NCBI GenBank assembly: GCA_025656675.1
Contig: JAHXHN010000005.1
Span: 124,001-188,000 of the forward strand
DNA from: Candidatus Thiodiazotropha sp. (ex Codakia rugifera)
GTDB taxonomy: Bacteria > Pseudomonadota > Gammaproteobacteria > Chromatiales > Chromatiaceae
Direction of reading: 5' to 3'
Length of the DNA: 64,000 nt
In this document: piece after piece, positions 55,009-63,261 of the stretch
Layout: every line of letters begins with the position of its first letter
Position numbering within the stretch: the stretch's first letter is position 1
Position numbers and translations under genes: made by a program
The notes under the pieces: generated by a model
Databases searched by the model: none
Seen by the model: the letters and a program-made list of their open reading frames with translations, nothing else
Told to the model about the DNA's origin: nothing

Positions 55009-56394
55009 TTATTTGTGCACACCCAGCTTTTCGCGCCAGCCTGGGAATAGCGCATCGGAATCGTGCGGGAATGACTCGAAGGCACGAGCGAATTCTTGGT
55101 GTTCTTTAGCGTACTCGATCGGATCGGCACCCTCTTTCCAGCATTCGTAGGCCTGACGCAGAGAGATAGCACCGGCAGCCGGGCTGTCGATGTGACCATA
55201 AGACCCGCCGCCAGAGGTATTGATGACGTTGCCGTGGCCCAGGTTCTCGAAGAAGCCTGGCAGACGCAGCGCGTTCATGCCGCCGGAGATGATCGGGGTG
55301 GTAGGCTTCATGCCGTACCATTTCTGGTTGTAGACAGGACCCTGACACTCGTCACGCTCAATCATGTACGCGATGATCTTATCGGAGGCGTCGCCTTCCA
55401 TCTTGCCGTAGCCCATGGTACCCACATGGATACCGGAAGCACCCTGCAGACGGGACATCTTGGCCAGAACAAACGCGGTGTAACCACGCTTGGCTGAAGG
55501 AGAGGTCACGGCACCGTGACCGGCACGATGGTAGTGCAGGTACTGGTTGGCGTACTGGCGACGTGCAGTGGTGACCATGCCGGGGCCACCGACATAGCCG
55601 TCAACCAGGAAGGCAACCTTGTCTGCATCCGGACCAAAGGTCTCAAGGATGAAATCGGCACGGGCACACATCTCGAAATGGTCGTCAGCGGTGATGTTGG
55701 CAGAAAACAGCTTGGCTTCACCGGTTTCATCCTGGGCACGCTTCATGGCATCGTATACCAATGGATAAACCTTTTTGGCGGGGCAGAAGACCTGGTTACC
55801 CTGAGGCTCGTCATTCTTGATGAAGTCGCCACCCAGCCAGAACTGGTAAGCGGCTTCAGCGAACGGTTCAGGACGCAGGCCCAGTTTTGGCTTAATAATG
55901 GTACCGGCGATGTAGCCGCCGTTCTCGACCGGACGACCGAGGATGCGCCACATGTCACTGATGTCTTTGGCGGGTCCGTCGAACAGCTGGATCATGCGCT
56001 CGGGCATGTAGAAGTCGTACATCTTGAGGTAAGCACAGTCACCCATACCCTGGTTGTTACCAATGCAAAGGGTCAGGAATGAGACCAGCATGGCACGACC
56101 GTCGGTCATGTTACGGTCGAACAGATCGTTAGGATACGCAATGCGCACCTCTTCGGTCGCTTCGTCGATGTGGTAAACCAGCGCATCAACGCCTTTGGTG
56201 AAATCATCAGTGGTGCAAACTTCAACATTGGTGCCGGTGGAGGATTCGGCGGCAACGTGGGCGGCGACTTCCAAGAAGCCGTAACCATCAGCGGGTTTCA
56301 TCTTGTAGGCAACGAGGACGTGCCCGCCACCTGCAATCAGGTCTTCTTCTTTCAGGCTCAGGTCCGAGTAACGAGATGATTGGTCTAATGCCAT
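55009..56394 (-). CDS. cbbM: RuBisCO form II large subunit CbbM
   Basis: 461 residues. Form II features: [23 protein letters not shown] start, the catalytic [18 protein letters not shown] segment (carbamylated Lys region), [15 protein letters not shown] and [19 protein letters not shown] near the end. Form II enzymes fix CO2 well at high CO2/low O2. GGAG lies just upstream of the ATG. Its promoter region (56395-56793) carries the 20-base element shared with cbbL. It is followed by a terminator and then cbbQ and cbbO. Confidence 0.98.
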   Translation of the reverse strand: MALDQSSRYSDLSLKEEDLIAGGGHVLVAYKMKPADGYGFLEVAAHVAAESSTGTNVEVCTTDDFTKGVDALVYHIDEATEEVRIAYPNDLFDRNMTDGRAMLVSFLTLCIGNNQGMGDCAYLKMYDFYMPERMIQLFDGPAKDISDMWRILGRPVENGGYIAGTIIKPKLGLRPEPFAEAAYQFWLGGDFIKNDEPQGNQVFCPAKKVYPLVYDAMKRAQDETGEAKLFSANITADDHFEMCARADFILETFGPDADKVAFLVDGYVGGPGMVTTARRQYANQYLHYHRAGHGAVTSPSAKRGYTAFVLAKMSRLQGASGIHVGTMGYGKMEGDASDKIIAYMIERDECQGPVYNQKWYGMKPTTPIISGGMNALRLPGFFENLGHGNVINTSGGGSYGHIDSPAAGAISLRQAYECWKEGADPIEYAKEHQEFARAFESFPHDSDALFPGWREKLGVHK

Positions 56395-56498
56395 TTTGTC
56401 TACTCCAATTTATGAATCTGTGTTGGTGGGGGTTCTGCCCTCCGACCAGTTGACCCGACAAAAAGTGGGGAATTGGATGCAAACCTTACATTTGTTAT

Positions 56499-56550
56499 GT
56501 TTATAAGTAAACCACAAATATTCTTATATTAATCATAAGAAAATACTTAT
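56499..56550 (-). promoter_or_regulatory. CbbR-type operator region of the cbbM operon
   Basis: Dyads in this stretch are GTTTATAAGTAAAC (56499-56512), CTTATATTAATCATAAG (56523-56539, containing T-N11-A) and ATAAG-AAAATA-CTTAT (56535-56550). The 20 bases AATCATAAGAAAATACTTAT (56531-56550) recur upstream of cbbL with one mismatch (63122-63141). Such AT-rich LysR-type boxes fit CbbR binding, about 137-156 bases before the cbbM ATG. Confidence 0.72.
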
Positions 56551-56609
56551 GAATAGAAAGGGTACTGTAAGTTAATTTGATGTGAGAGGTGTGACTCCGG
56601 GCAATATAG

Positions 56610-56649
56610 GGTTTCCTGAGAGAAACCGACAAAACTACCAACGAGGTAG
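56610..56649. other. Two tandem small hairpins
   Basis: GGTTTC-CTGAGA-GAAACC (56610-56627) and CTACC-AACGA-GGTAG (56635-56649) are adjacent perfect stems in the cbbM / small-gene intergenic region. They lie upstream of the likely promoter at 56688, so they are probably DNA-level signals rather than a leader. Not identified with a known riboswitch. Confidence 0.4.
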
Positions 56650-56687
56650 AGAAGGGCGTATCTCAAAGAGAGACGATGTCACGTGGC

Positions 56688-56717
56688 TTTACGGTGTTGC
56701 CAATAAACAGGTATAAA
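56688..56717 (+). promoter_or_regulatory. Sigma-70 promoter candidate for the small gene pair
   Basis: TTTACG (56688-56693) and TATAAA (56712-56717) with an 18-base spacer lie 76 bases before the ATG at 56794. Confidence 0.5.
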
Positions 56718-56793
56718 ATGCGGGAAGCATCAAATTCCTTTAGGATTCAGCGATAATGACCAACAAACTATCACAGAGAGCACAATTCTGACA

Positions 56794-57096
56794 ATGGCAG
56801 ACAAACGATACGACGGTATACACAACGATCCCAGTGGTGCAATGAATCCAACCGGCAACATCATTCGGGATGCCTGGGTCTTTGACTTGATTCCTGAGAC
56901 TGAAACCTGTGAGGGTTGGTTGGTACAGGGGATAGATGCACTTTATGACAAGGTCACCAAGGAGTGGGATAAGTATGGCCATCTCGTGTCGAATTTACCC
57001 CCGGAACTGGCAGCGAGGCACAGTCGCATCTATGGTCAGGCGATCATCGAAGCGAAAGCGAAAGGGTGGAATCCGGAACTGGGTGACAATGACTGA
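56794..57096 (+). CDS. Small protein divergent from cbbM, unknown
   Basis: 100 residues, soluble and acidic. I do not recognise a named family. The first 65 residues include NPTGNIIRDAWVFDLIPETETCEGWLVQGIDALYDKVTKEWDKYG, and the end is helical (LPPELAARHSRIYGQAIIEAKAKGWNPEL). A broken copy lies at 51229-51522, beyond the form II cbbO. The gene is divergent from cbbM over a 399-base region and is followed 8 bases later by another unknown gene. A role linked to RuBisCO, its activation or CO2 supply is plausible but inferred from place. Confidence 0.8.
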   Translation: MADKRYDGIHNDPSGAMNPTGNIIRDAWVFDLIPETETCEGWLVQGIDALYDKVTKEWDKYGHLVSNLPPELAARHSRIYGQAIIEAKAKGWNPELGDND

Positions 57097-57104
57097 GGTC
57101 AGTA

Positions 57105-57560
57105 GTGAGCGAAAGCCTGAGTGAGACCTTTTTTCGACCTGAGGAGTTAGCCTGTGAGCGTTTGACTATACCGGCGGTTCTCTACAATCAGTGTCGATTG
57201 ATGTTGTCACGTTGTCAGTACGACCAAATTTTTATTCCGGTTCGTTCGATGCAGATCCAGGCGGTCATCGATGAGGAGGAGGTGATCTTTGTCGATAACC
57301 AGGCCTATGCGGTCCGTGACGGTGAAGGCGGCAAGCTGATCCGATTGGCCTGGAAATTTCGTCGTGACCAGGAAAGGAACAGCCTGACTGAACCGGCCCC
57401 CATTAATTTGATCTACTACGATGATAATGCCAGAGACCTGCATAATCGGTTGATCGGCGATTTCAAGAAGTCCCTCGATATCATGGAAGCACGCTTCAGA
57501 GAAAACGGCTGTGAAGCACGGGTGATGCGTGTGTTGCCGTTTCCGAAACAGGAGCCTTAG
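57105..57560 (+). CDS. Unknown protein downstream of the small cbbM-linked gene
   Basis: 151 residues from a GTG at 57105. The protein is soluble with a mixed alpha/beta look: LTIPAVLYNQCRLMLSRCQYDQIFIPVRSMQIQAVIDEEEVIFVDNQAYAVRDGEGGKLIRLAWKF, then PINLIYYDDNARDLHNRLIGDFKKSLDIMEARFRENG. No signal peptide or membrane segment. It is probably in the same operon as the 56794 gene (8-base gap) and is convergent with the form I cbbO. I know no function. It is real because of its length, sequence complexity and setting. Confidence 0.75.
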   Translation: MSESLSETFFRPEELACERLTIPAVLYNQCRLMLSRCQYDQIFIPVRSMQIQAVIDEEEVIFVDNQAYAVRDGEGGKLIRLAWKFRRDQERNSLTEPAPINLIYYDDNARDLHNRLIGDFKKSLDIMEARFRENGCEARVMRVLPFPKQEP

Positions 57561-57694
57561 CCGAATACAGCTTACTCAGGTGGACATAGGATAATAGAAA
57601 CCCAGACGACTTCTTTTCATCCGAATCAAATCCTTTTTATGTCAGTACCCGTCGGATATTAACCAGCTATTTAGAGCGGTCCCAACGTTCCAAT

Positions 57695-60076
57695 CTAACC
57701 GGTCAGCGCGGCGAATACACTCGGTAATCTCTCCGGCAGACGCTCCACATTGTCTACGATGGAGTAGCCGTTCTCGCCGAAAATTCTAGCCACATAGCGG
57801 TCTGCATCGGGATCCAGCGTCAGGCAGTAGGTGAAGACACCCTGCATCGCCAGGTCTTCCACCGCCTTCTTCGCATCATGGCGTAAATACTGAGGATCCC
57901 GTTCATCGATATCGGCCGGTTCACCGTCGGTGACCAGCAACACAAGACGTTTCTGTGCATTCTGCTGGGTCAGGTGCCAGCCGGCGTGACGTAGGGCTGC
58001 GCCCATGCGGGTGGAGAGGCCACCCTTCATGCCGGCCATCCGCGACTTGGCTTCATCGTCATAGGTCTGTTCGAAATCCTTGAAGCGGTAGTACTGCACG
58101 TCGTGACGGCCATCGGAGGCAAAGCCGTGTACTGCGAAGTTATCACCGATTGAGTCGATGGCCCAGGAGAGCAGGCCGGCCGATTCGCGGGTCAGGTCCA
58201 GGATGCTGTCCTGATCCTCGTAACCCGTTTCACCCTCGGCAATATCGCCTATCTTCTCATTGGTCGACTCGGAGAGGTCGAGCAGCAGCACGATCGACAG
58301 GTCACGGAGATGGCGGGTGATACGGATGTTGATTCGCGGATCGGGCATGACACCGCGACGGATGTCGATCATTGCCCGTACCGCCGCGTTCAGATCCAGT
58401 TCCTCACCCTCTTCATAACCGCGACGGCGTACAATCCCTTGCGGTTGCAGTGCATCGATCAGATGACGGATGCGCGATGCGATCGGCTTATGCTTGGTGA
58501 GGATTTCGTCCATCATTTCGGGATCGCCACGGCCCTGTTTGCGCTCGATGATGGTGGCCCAGTCGGGGCGTGCGAGCTGTACATGGTAGTCCCACTCGTT
58601 GTAATGGTAAGGATCGGAGACCGGCTCCACACCTTCCATCTGGTTGTAACTGACCCCCATGTCTTCGTAGGGGAACAGTTCGGTGGACAGGACCAGGATC
58701 TCATCCGGGTTGTCGTGGGTCATCTCCGAGTCGAGGTCGTTGACGAATTCCATCAGATTGACGTAGCGTCGAACCGTATTTTGGGAAGTCGGCAGGTAGT
58801 CGATACCCTGGGACTCAAACATGTTTTCCGAAAATTCCCAGAAATAGCGATTGTCATCACGATAGGGGATTGGCCACTCCGAGAGGATGCGCACACTGGG
58901 GATCTTGGCGACCTCGACGATCTTGTTGTAGAAGTCGACACCGGCCATCCAGGACAGGCGTGGATTGTATGGGTCTTCCTCCAGCTTGCGAACGAAGTCG
59001 TCGGCCACCTGGTTGATGACATCGATCTCATCGCGATAGTCGCGATCCATGATGGCACGGGTGGTGCGCATCATCAGGTCCATGGTCTCGTGCGGTTTGC
59101 CAAACTCGTCGTTCTCACCCGGTTCGGATGTGAAGAACTGCAGCCAAAGTTTGCGTAGGCCGGGAAACTCGCTGTAGGCAAGGTACTCGACGCGGGCATC
59201 CTCGAACAGCTCGATCATGCGCATTTGCGCCTGAGAGAGTTGCTCAGCAGAGATCGGCTCGCGGGTATAGACCATGTGCGCGGCGGTGTGTGCAGCCGTT
59301 GCTCGGTAGACTTCCATGCCGTCGATACCGCGGAAGGGATCAAAGGCATCCGGTACGTGGATCTGGAAATCCTCGATGTAGGGACGGATACCCTGGCGCG
59401 ATTCAAAATCGCCGGCTGTGGGGCGCATGAAGAAGGCTCGTGCCCACAGCGCTCGCAGGTAAAAATTGAGCTTACGCTGGTTGTCGATGAAGAGTGTGCC
59501 GCGACGTTCCGACTGCAGGATCGATCGTGATGACTCGGTCTGTAGACCAAAGTAGGCCAACTGGCCATCAAGGTCGCGCTGGTGTGCCTGTGCGCCCCAC
59601 ATGACCCAACGGCGCAACCCGCCCAGGGTCAGCTTGGAGAGCAGCTCGTCCAGGTTCTCCATCATCGGGCGCAGACCGCGTGGTGCCTTGCCGGTCATCT
59701 GGTGCAACAGTTTGAGAAAGCCGCGCATGACCTCGGCGTCGCCGAGGCGGGAAGCTGCCAGCGGCAGGTTGGCCACGATCAGCGTGATGACACTGCCGGA
59801 AGTATGCGATGCGAGTTTCATCATCGCTTCGACGATGTCCGGAATGATGTCCTCACCGACTTCTTTGGCGACCCCCGGCATTTCCTGTACATAGGTCAGC
59901 ACCAGATCATGGCCGCGACCCAGGGTACAGAAGGCACGCATGCCTTCCAGGTAGTTTTGCAGGCCACGGGGTGACATCACCCGCTGCGCTTCATGGTAGG
60001 ACGATTCGAGTGCCTCGAGATGCTCGTGGTCATTCTCGTCGAGACAGGTAATGTATTCAGAAAAATCGACGCTCAT
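57695..60076 (-). CDS. cbbO: CbbO RuBisCO activase subunit (form I partner)
   Basis: 793 residues. Helical N-terminal region to about 480 and C-terminal VWA domain about 590-790 with the MIDAS motif DLSES in IVLLLDLSESTNEK and LVTDGEPADIDERD. It acts with CbbQ as a RuBisCO activase. It lies 20 bases after cbbQ in cbbL-S-Q-O. GC content is visibly higher than in the form II cbbO copy, consistent with a different history or expression level. About 44 residues longer than the form II CbbO, mostly in the middle. Confidence 0.95.
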   Translation of the reverse strand: MSVDFSEYITCLDENDHEHLEALESSYHEAQRVMSPRGLQNYLEGMRAFCTLGRGHDLVLTYVQEMPGVAKEVGEDIIPDIVEAMMKLASHTSGSVITLIVANLPLAASRLGDAEVMRGFLKLLHQMTGKAPRGLRPMMENLDELLSKLTLGGLRRWVMWGAQAHQRDLDGQLAYFGLQTESSRSILQSERRGTLFIDNQRKLNFYLRALWARAFFMRPTAGDFESRQGIRPYIEDFQIHVPDAFDPFRGIDGMEVYRATAAHTAAHMVYTREPISAEQLSQAQMRMIELFEDARVEYLAYSEFPGLRKLWLQFFTSEPGENDEFGKPHETMDLMMRTTRAIMDRDYRDEIDVINQVADDFVRKLEEDPYNPRLSWMAGVDFYNKIVEVAKIPSVRILSEWPIPYRDDNRYFWEFSENMFESQGIDYLPTSQNTVRRYVNLMEFVNDLDSEMTHDNPDEILVLSTELFPYEDMGVSYNQMEGVEPVSDPYHYNEWDYHVQLARPDWATIIERKQGRGDPEMMDEILTKHKPIASRIRHLIDALQPQGIVRRRGYEEGEELDLNAAVRAMIDIRRGVMPDPRINIRITRHLRDLSIVLLLDLSESTNEKIGDIAEGETGYEDQDSILDLTRESAGLLSWAIDSIGDNFAVHGFASDGRHDVQYYRFKDFEQTYDDEAKSRMAGMKGGLSTRMGAALRHAGWHLTQQNAQKRLVLLVTDGEPADIDERDPQYLRHDAKKAVEDLAMQGVFTYCLTLDPDADRYVARIFGENGYSIVDNVERLPERLPSVFAALTG

Positions 60077-60096
60077 GGTTTTCTGCGTCCCAAACG

Positions 60097-60903
60097 TCAG
60101 AAGTAGGTATTGACCGCAGCGCTCAGGGTATCGCGCATATCCGGATCATCGGTAAGTGGGGTGACCAGGGCCATCTGACAGGCCGACATCGGGTCGATGC
60201 CCTTGGCTACCAGCTGTGATGCGTACACCAGCAGGCGTGTGGACATGCCCTCATCCAGGCCATGGCCCTTGAGGTTGCGTGAGCGCTGTGCGATCTGTAC
60301 TAGCTTGCCGGCAGTCTCGGCGTCTACGCCGCCTTCGTGTTGTACGATCTCGGTTTCGATATCGGTTTCCGGATAATCAAAGTCCATGCCGCCGAAGCGT
60401 TGCTTGGTGGACTGTTTGAGGTCCTTCATCAGCGACTGATAGCCTGGATTGTAGGAGATCACAATCTGGAAATCCGGATGTGCCTTGACCAGTTCGCCCT
60501 TCTTTTCCAGCGGCAGTTCGCGACGATGGTCGGTCAGCGGGTGGATGACCACGGTGGTATCCTGACGGGCCTCAACCACCTCGTCGAGGTAGCAAATTGC
60601 GCCGATGCGTGCGGCCACGGTCAACGGGCCGTCCTGCCACTTGGTGCCGTTGATGTCGAGCAGGAAGCGACCGACCAGGTCGGAGGCGGTCATGTCCTCG
60701 TTGCAGGCCACGGTAATCAGCGGCTTGTTCAGCTTGTGCGCCATGTATTCGACAAAACGCGACTTGCCGCAACCGGTCGGGCCCTTGAGCATGACCGGCA
60801 TACGGGCTGCATAGGCGGCCTCGTACATCTCTACTTCATTACCGACAGGGCGGTAATAGGGCTCTTCCTGGATCAGGTACTGGTCTGCGTTGATATCGCT
60901 CAT
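60097..60903 (-). CDS. cbbQ: CbbQ AAA+ RuBisCO activase subunit (form I partner)
   Basis: 268 residues. Walker [16 protein letters not shown], Walker [11 protein letters not shown] and [32 protein letters not shown] are as in the form II copy. Residues differ mainly outside the core. It lies 200 bases downstream of cbbS, past a hairpin, and 20 bases before cbbO. Function as in CbbQ families: hexameric motor for RuBisCO remodelling. Confidence 0.96.
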   Translation of the reverse strand: MSDINADQYLIQEEPYYRPVGNEVEMYEAAYAARMPVMLKGPTGCGKSRFVEYMAHKLNKPLITVACNEDMTASDLVGRFLLDINGTKWQDGPLTVAARIGAICYLDEVVEARQDTTVVIHPLTDHRRELPLEKKGELVKAHPDFQIVISYNPGYQSLMKDLKQSTKQRFGGMDFDYPETDIETEIVQHEGGVDAETAGKLVQIAQRSRNLKGHGLDEGMSTRLLVYASQLVAKGIDPMSACQMALVTPLTDDPDMRDTLSAAVNTYF

Positions 60904-61029
60904 GTTTTCCTGCCTTTTCTAATTCAGGTTGTTAACCAGCCGTGCCGAAGGCTGTACGGGTGGTATCGGTTGCAAGCGGGTTTTCCGAAACCCCAAAACG
61001 GGGCTTGGGAAAAGCGGCTCTGTTCAGCT

Positions 61030-61080
61030 TGTCTGAAAACAAAGAGCCCCACCGCCCAGTAATAGGGGGGCGGGGCTTTC
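61030..61080 (-). terminator. Attenuator-like hairpin between cbbS and cbbQ
   Basis: On the minus strand, AGCCCC (complement of 61072-61077) pairs with GGGGCT (complement of 61045-61050) inside a longer GC-rich stem with some mismatches, followed by CTTTGTTTT. It resembles a leaky terminator that would lower cbbQ-cbbO levels relative to cbbLS. Confidence 0.7.
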
Positions 61081-61103
61081 GGTCAGTTCCGATGAATCAG
61101 AAC

Positions 61104-61460
61104 TTAGGTCGGGGTACCACGGTAGATAACCATGGAAGCACCGGCACACTGGGCATAGTTGTCCAGGCCCAGCAGACGCACGTGGTTGTCCGGGTGTGCC
61201 TGGTGACAGGCTTCGCACTCGGCCAGGATGGTGTCGACGTCGGTCTCACCGAACATGGGCAGCTTCCACATGTACCAGTAGCTGCCGGACGCATTTTGCG
61301 GCTCGGTGTGCTCGATTGACGGGTTCCAACCCTTGGATACGATAAACTCGATCTGGGTACGGATCTGGTCAGGGCTCATGGCCGGCAGGTAGGAGAAGGT
61401 CTCGAACTTGCGGCTGTTGGTATCTTCCAGGCTGGAAGCGTAATCCTGCATTTCACTCAT
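61104..61460 (-). CDS. cbbS: RuBisCO form I small subunit CbbS
   Basis: 118 residues. [82 protein letters not shown] is the standard small-subunit core. Length and position after cbbL (81-base gap) fit form IA (IAq type, non-carboxysomal, with QO downstream). It caps the L8 core of RuBisCO. Confidence 0.98.
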   Translation of the reverse strand: MSEMQDYASSLEDTNSRKFETFSYLPAMSPDQIRTQIEFIVSKGWNPSIEHTEPQNASGSYWYMWKLPMFGETDVDTILAECEACHQAHPDNHVRLLGLDNYAQCAGASMVIYRGTPT

Positions 61461-61541
61461 TGGTTTATACCTCTGTATATTCGAATCGGGTCAGTCGTTC
61501 TGGCAGCGGCCGACACAGTCGGCCACGTGCCCGACGGACGA

Positions 61542-62960
61542 TTACTTGTGAGAAACGTCCAGCTTGTCGACGGTATCGAATTCGAACTTGATCTCTTTCC
61601 AGGTTTCCATAGCGGCTTTCAGCTCAGGGCTGTGGCTGGCTGCGGTGGTGAGGATGTCCTTGCCTTCCTTCTCCAGCTCACGGCCTTGGTTACGTGCTTC
61701 AACACAGGCCTCAACCGCAACACGGTTGGCAGCTGCGCCAGCAGCGTTGCCCCAAGGGTGACCCAGGGTGCCGCCGCCGAACTGCAGTACGGAGTCGTCG
61801 CCAAAAATGTTGACCAGCGCAGGCATATGCCAGACGTGGATGCCACCGGATGCGACAGGCAGTACGCCAGGCATGGCACCCCAGTCCTGGTCGAAGAAGA
61901 TACCGCGTGAACGGTCTTCCTTGACGTAGGAGTCGCGCATGATGTCGATCCAGCCCAGGGTAGCGTCACGGTCGCCTTCCAGCTTACCGACAACGGTGCC
62001 GGAGTGCAGGTGGTCACCACCGGACAGACGCAGGATTTTGGTCAGTACGCGGAAGTGGATACCGTGGTGTGGGTTGCGGTCAAGTACAGCGTGCATGGCA
62101 CGGTGGATGTGCAACAGCATGCCGTTATCCTGACACCACTGTGCCAGCTGGGTGTTGGCAGACCAACCGCCGGTGATGTAGTCGTGCATGATGATCGGGG
62201 CACCGATCTCTTTCGCGTACTCGGCGCGCTTCATCATTTCGTCGGAGGTCGGAGCGGTAACGTTCAGGTAGTGACCTTTTCGTTCGCCGGTCTCGGCTTC
62301 AGCCTTATGGATGGCTTCCATAACGAAGTCGAAACGGTGACGCCAGCGCATGAACGGCTGGGAGTTGACGTTCTCGTCATCCTTGGTGAAATCGAGACCG
62401 CCACGCAGACCTTCGTAACAGGCGCGGCCGTAGTTCTTGGCGGACAGGCCCAGTTTCGGCTTGATGGTGCAGCCCAACAGCGGACGACCGTATTTGTTCA
62501 GGAGGTCACGCTCGACCTGAATACCCTGGGGCGGGCCATTACAGGTCATCACGTAGGCAACCGGGAAGCGGATGTCCTCCAGGCGCAGCGCGCGCAGGGC
62601 CTTAAAGCCGAATACGTTACCGACCAGGGAGGTCATGACGTTAACGACGGAGCCTTCCTCGAACAGGTCGATCGGGTAAGCGATGAATGCGTAGAAGCAA
62701 GTGTCGTCACCCGGTACGTCCTCGATCGCGTAGGCACGACCCTTGTAGTAGTCCAGGTCGGTCAGCAGGTCGGTCCAAACCGTGGTCCAGGTACCGGTGG
62801 AGGACTCAGCGGCCACAGCGGCTGCAACCTCTTCGCGTGGTACGCCCGGCTGAGGGGTGACTTTAAAGCACGCCAGGATGTCTGTGTCCTTAGGCGTATA
62901 ATCGGGCATCCAGTATGTTTCGCGGTACTCTTTTACGCCCGCATCATATTTCTTGGCCAT
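61542..62960 (-). CDS. cbbL: RuBisCO form I large subunit CbbL
   Basis: 472 residues. Form [66 protein letters not shown], catalytic [26 protein letters not shown], and [33 protein letters not shown]. It fixes CO2 on ribulose bisphosphate in the Calvin cycle. GGAGG lies 13 bases before the ATG. A divergent cbbR starts 302 bases upstream. No carboxysome genes are present in the window. Confidence 0.99.
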   Translation of the reverse strand: MAKKYDAGVKEYRETYWMPDYTPKDTDILACFKVTPQPGVPREEVAAAVAAESSTGTWTTVWTDLLTDLDYYKGRAYAIEDVPGDDTCFYAFIAYPIDLFEEGSVVNVMTSLVGNVFGFKALRALRLEDIRFPVAYVMTCNGPPQGIQVERDLLNKYGRPLLGCTIKPKLGLSAKNYGRACYEGLRGGLDFTKDDENVNSQPFMRWRHRFDFVMEAIHKAEAETGERKGHYLNVTAPTSDEMMKRAEYAKEIGAPIIMHDYITGGWSANTQLAQWCQDNGMLLHIHRAMHAVLDRNPHHGIHFRVLTKILRLSGGDHLHSGTVVGKLEGDRDATLGWIDIMRDSYVKEDRSRGIFFDQDWGAMPGVLPVASGGIHVWHMPALVNIFGDDSVLQFGGGTLGHPWGNAAGAAANRVAVEACVEARNQGRELEKEGKDILTTAASHSPELKAAMETWKEIKFEFDTVDKLDVSHK

Positions 62961-63121
62961 TTTAGCGATTCCTCCAGATTTAGGATTGCGTTGCCTTGAA
63001 ATGCAGCTTCTGGAAAAAACTTTTCCATGCTGTCAATAAAAAAATCTCTGTAATAACCTCAATCAAGGTGGAGCTAGTATAGGTGGATGGGGGCTTAAGT
63101 GAAGTCAGATCTTTTAATTGG

Positions 63122-63162
63122 AATCATAACAAAATACTTATACCATATGACCTTTATGGTAT
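63122..63162 (-). promoter_or_regulatory. CbbR operator region between cbbL and cbbR
   Basis: AATCATAACAAAATACTTAT (63122-63141) differs from the cbbM upstream element at one base. It is followed by a palindrome ATACCATA-TGACCTT-TATGGTAT (63140-63162), an 8-7-8 perfect dyad. Both are AT-rich LysR-type boxes, placed 162-202 bases before the cbbL ATG and about 100-140 bases before cbbR. Confidence 0.78.
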
Positions 63163-63261
63163 ATTTTCTGATAATTAGCCCCTCGATAAAAATCGACATG
63201 GAGAGGTATTTCTCTACTGGGGTTGGACGCTGACCGACTGACATATGAAAGAGAGATATCC

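Noticed and set aside
56610-56649. TPP or c-di-GMP riboswitch (because of CTGAGA in a hairpin)
   Set aside because: The other conserved parts of either riboswitch are missing, and the stems lie upstream of the likely promoter.
58310-59158. 282-residue open frame antisense to cbbO
   Set aside because: Shadow of the form I cbbO; Val/Asp/Gly-rich with no recognisable domain.
60337-61062. 241-residue open frame antisense to cbbQ and through the cbbS hairpin
   Set aside because: Runs across the hairpin region and cbbQ; no start signal or family.
62004-62999. 331-residue open frame antisense to cbbL
   Set aside because: It is the codon-bias shadow of a highly conserved GC-rich gene; no ribosome site and no protein-family features.
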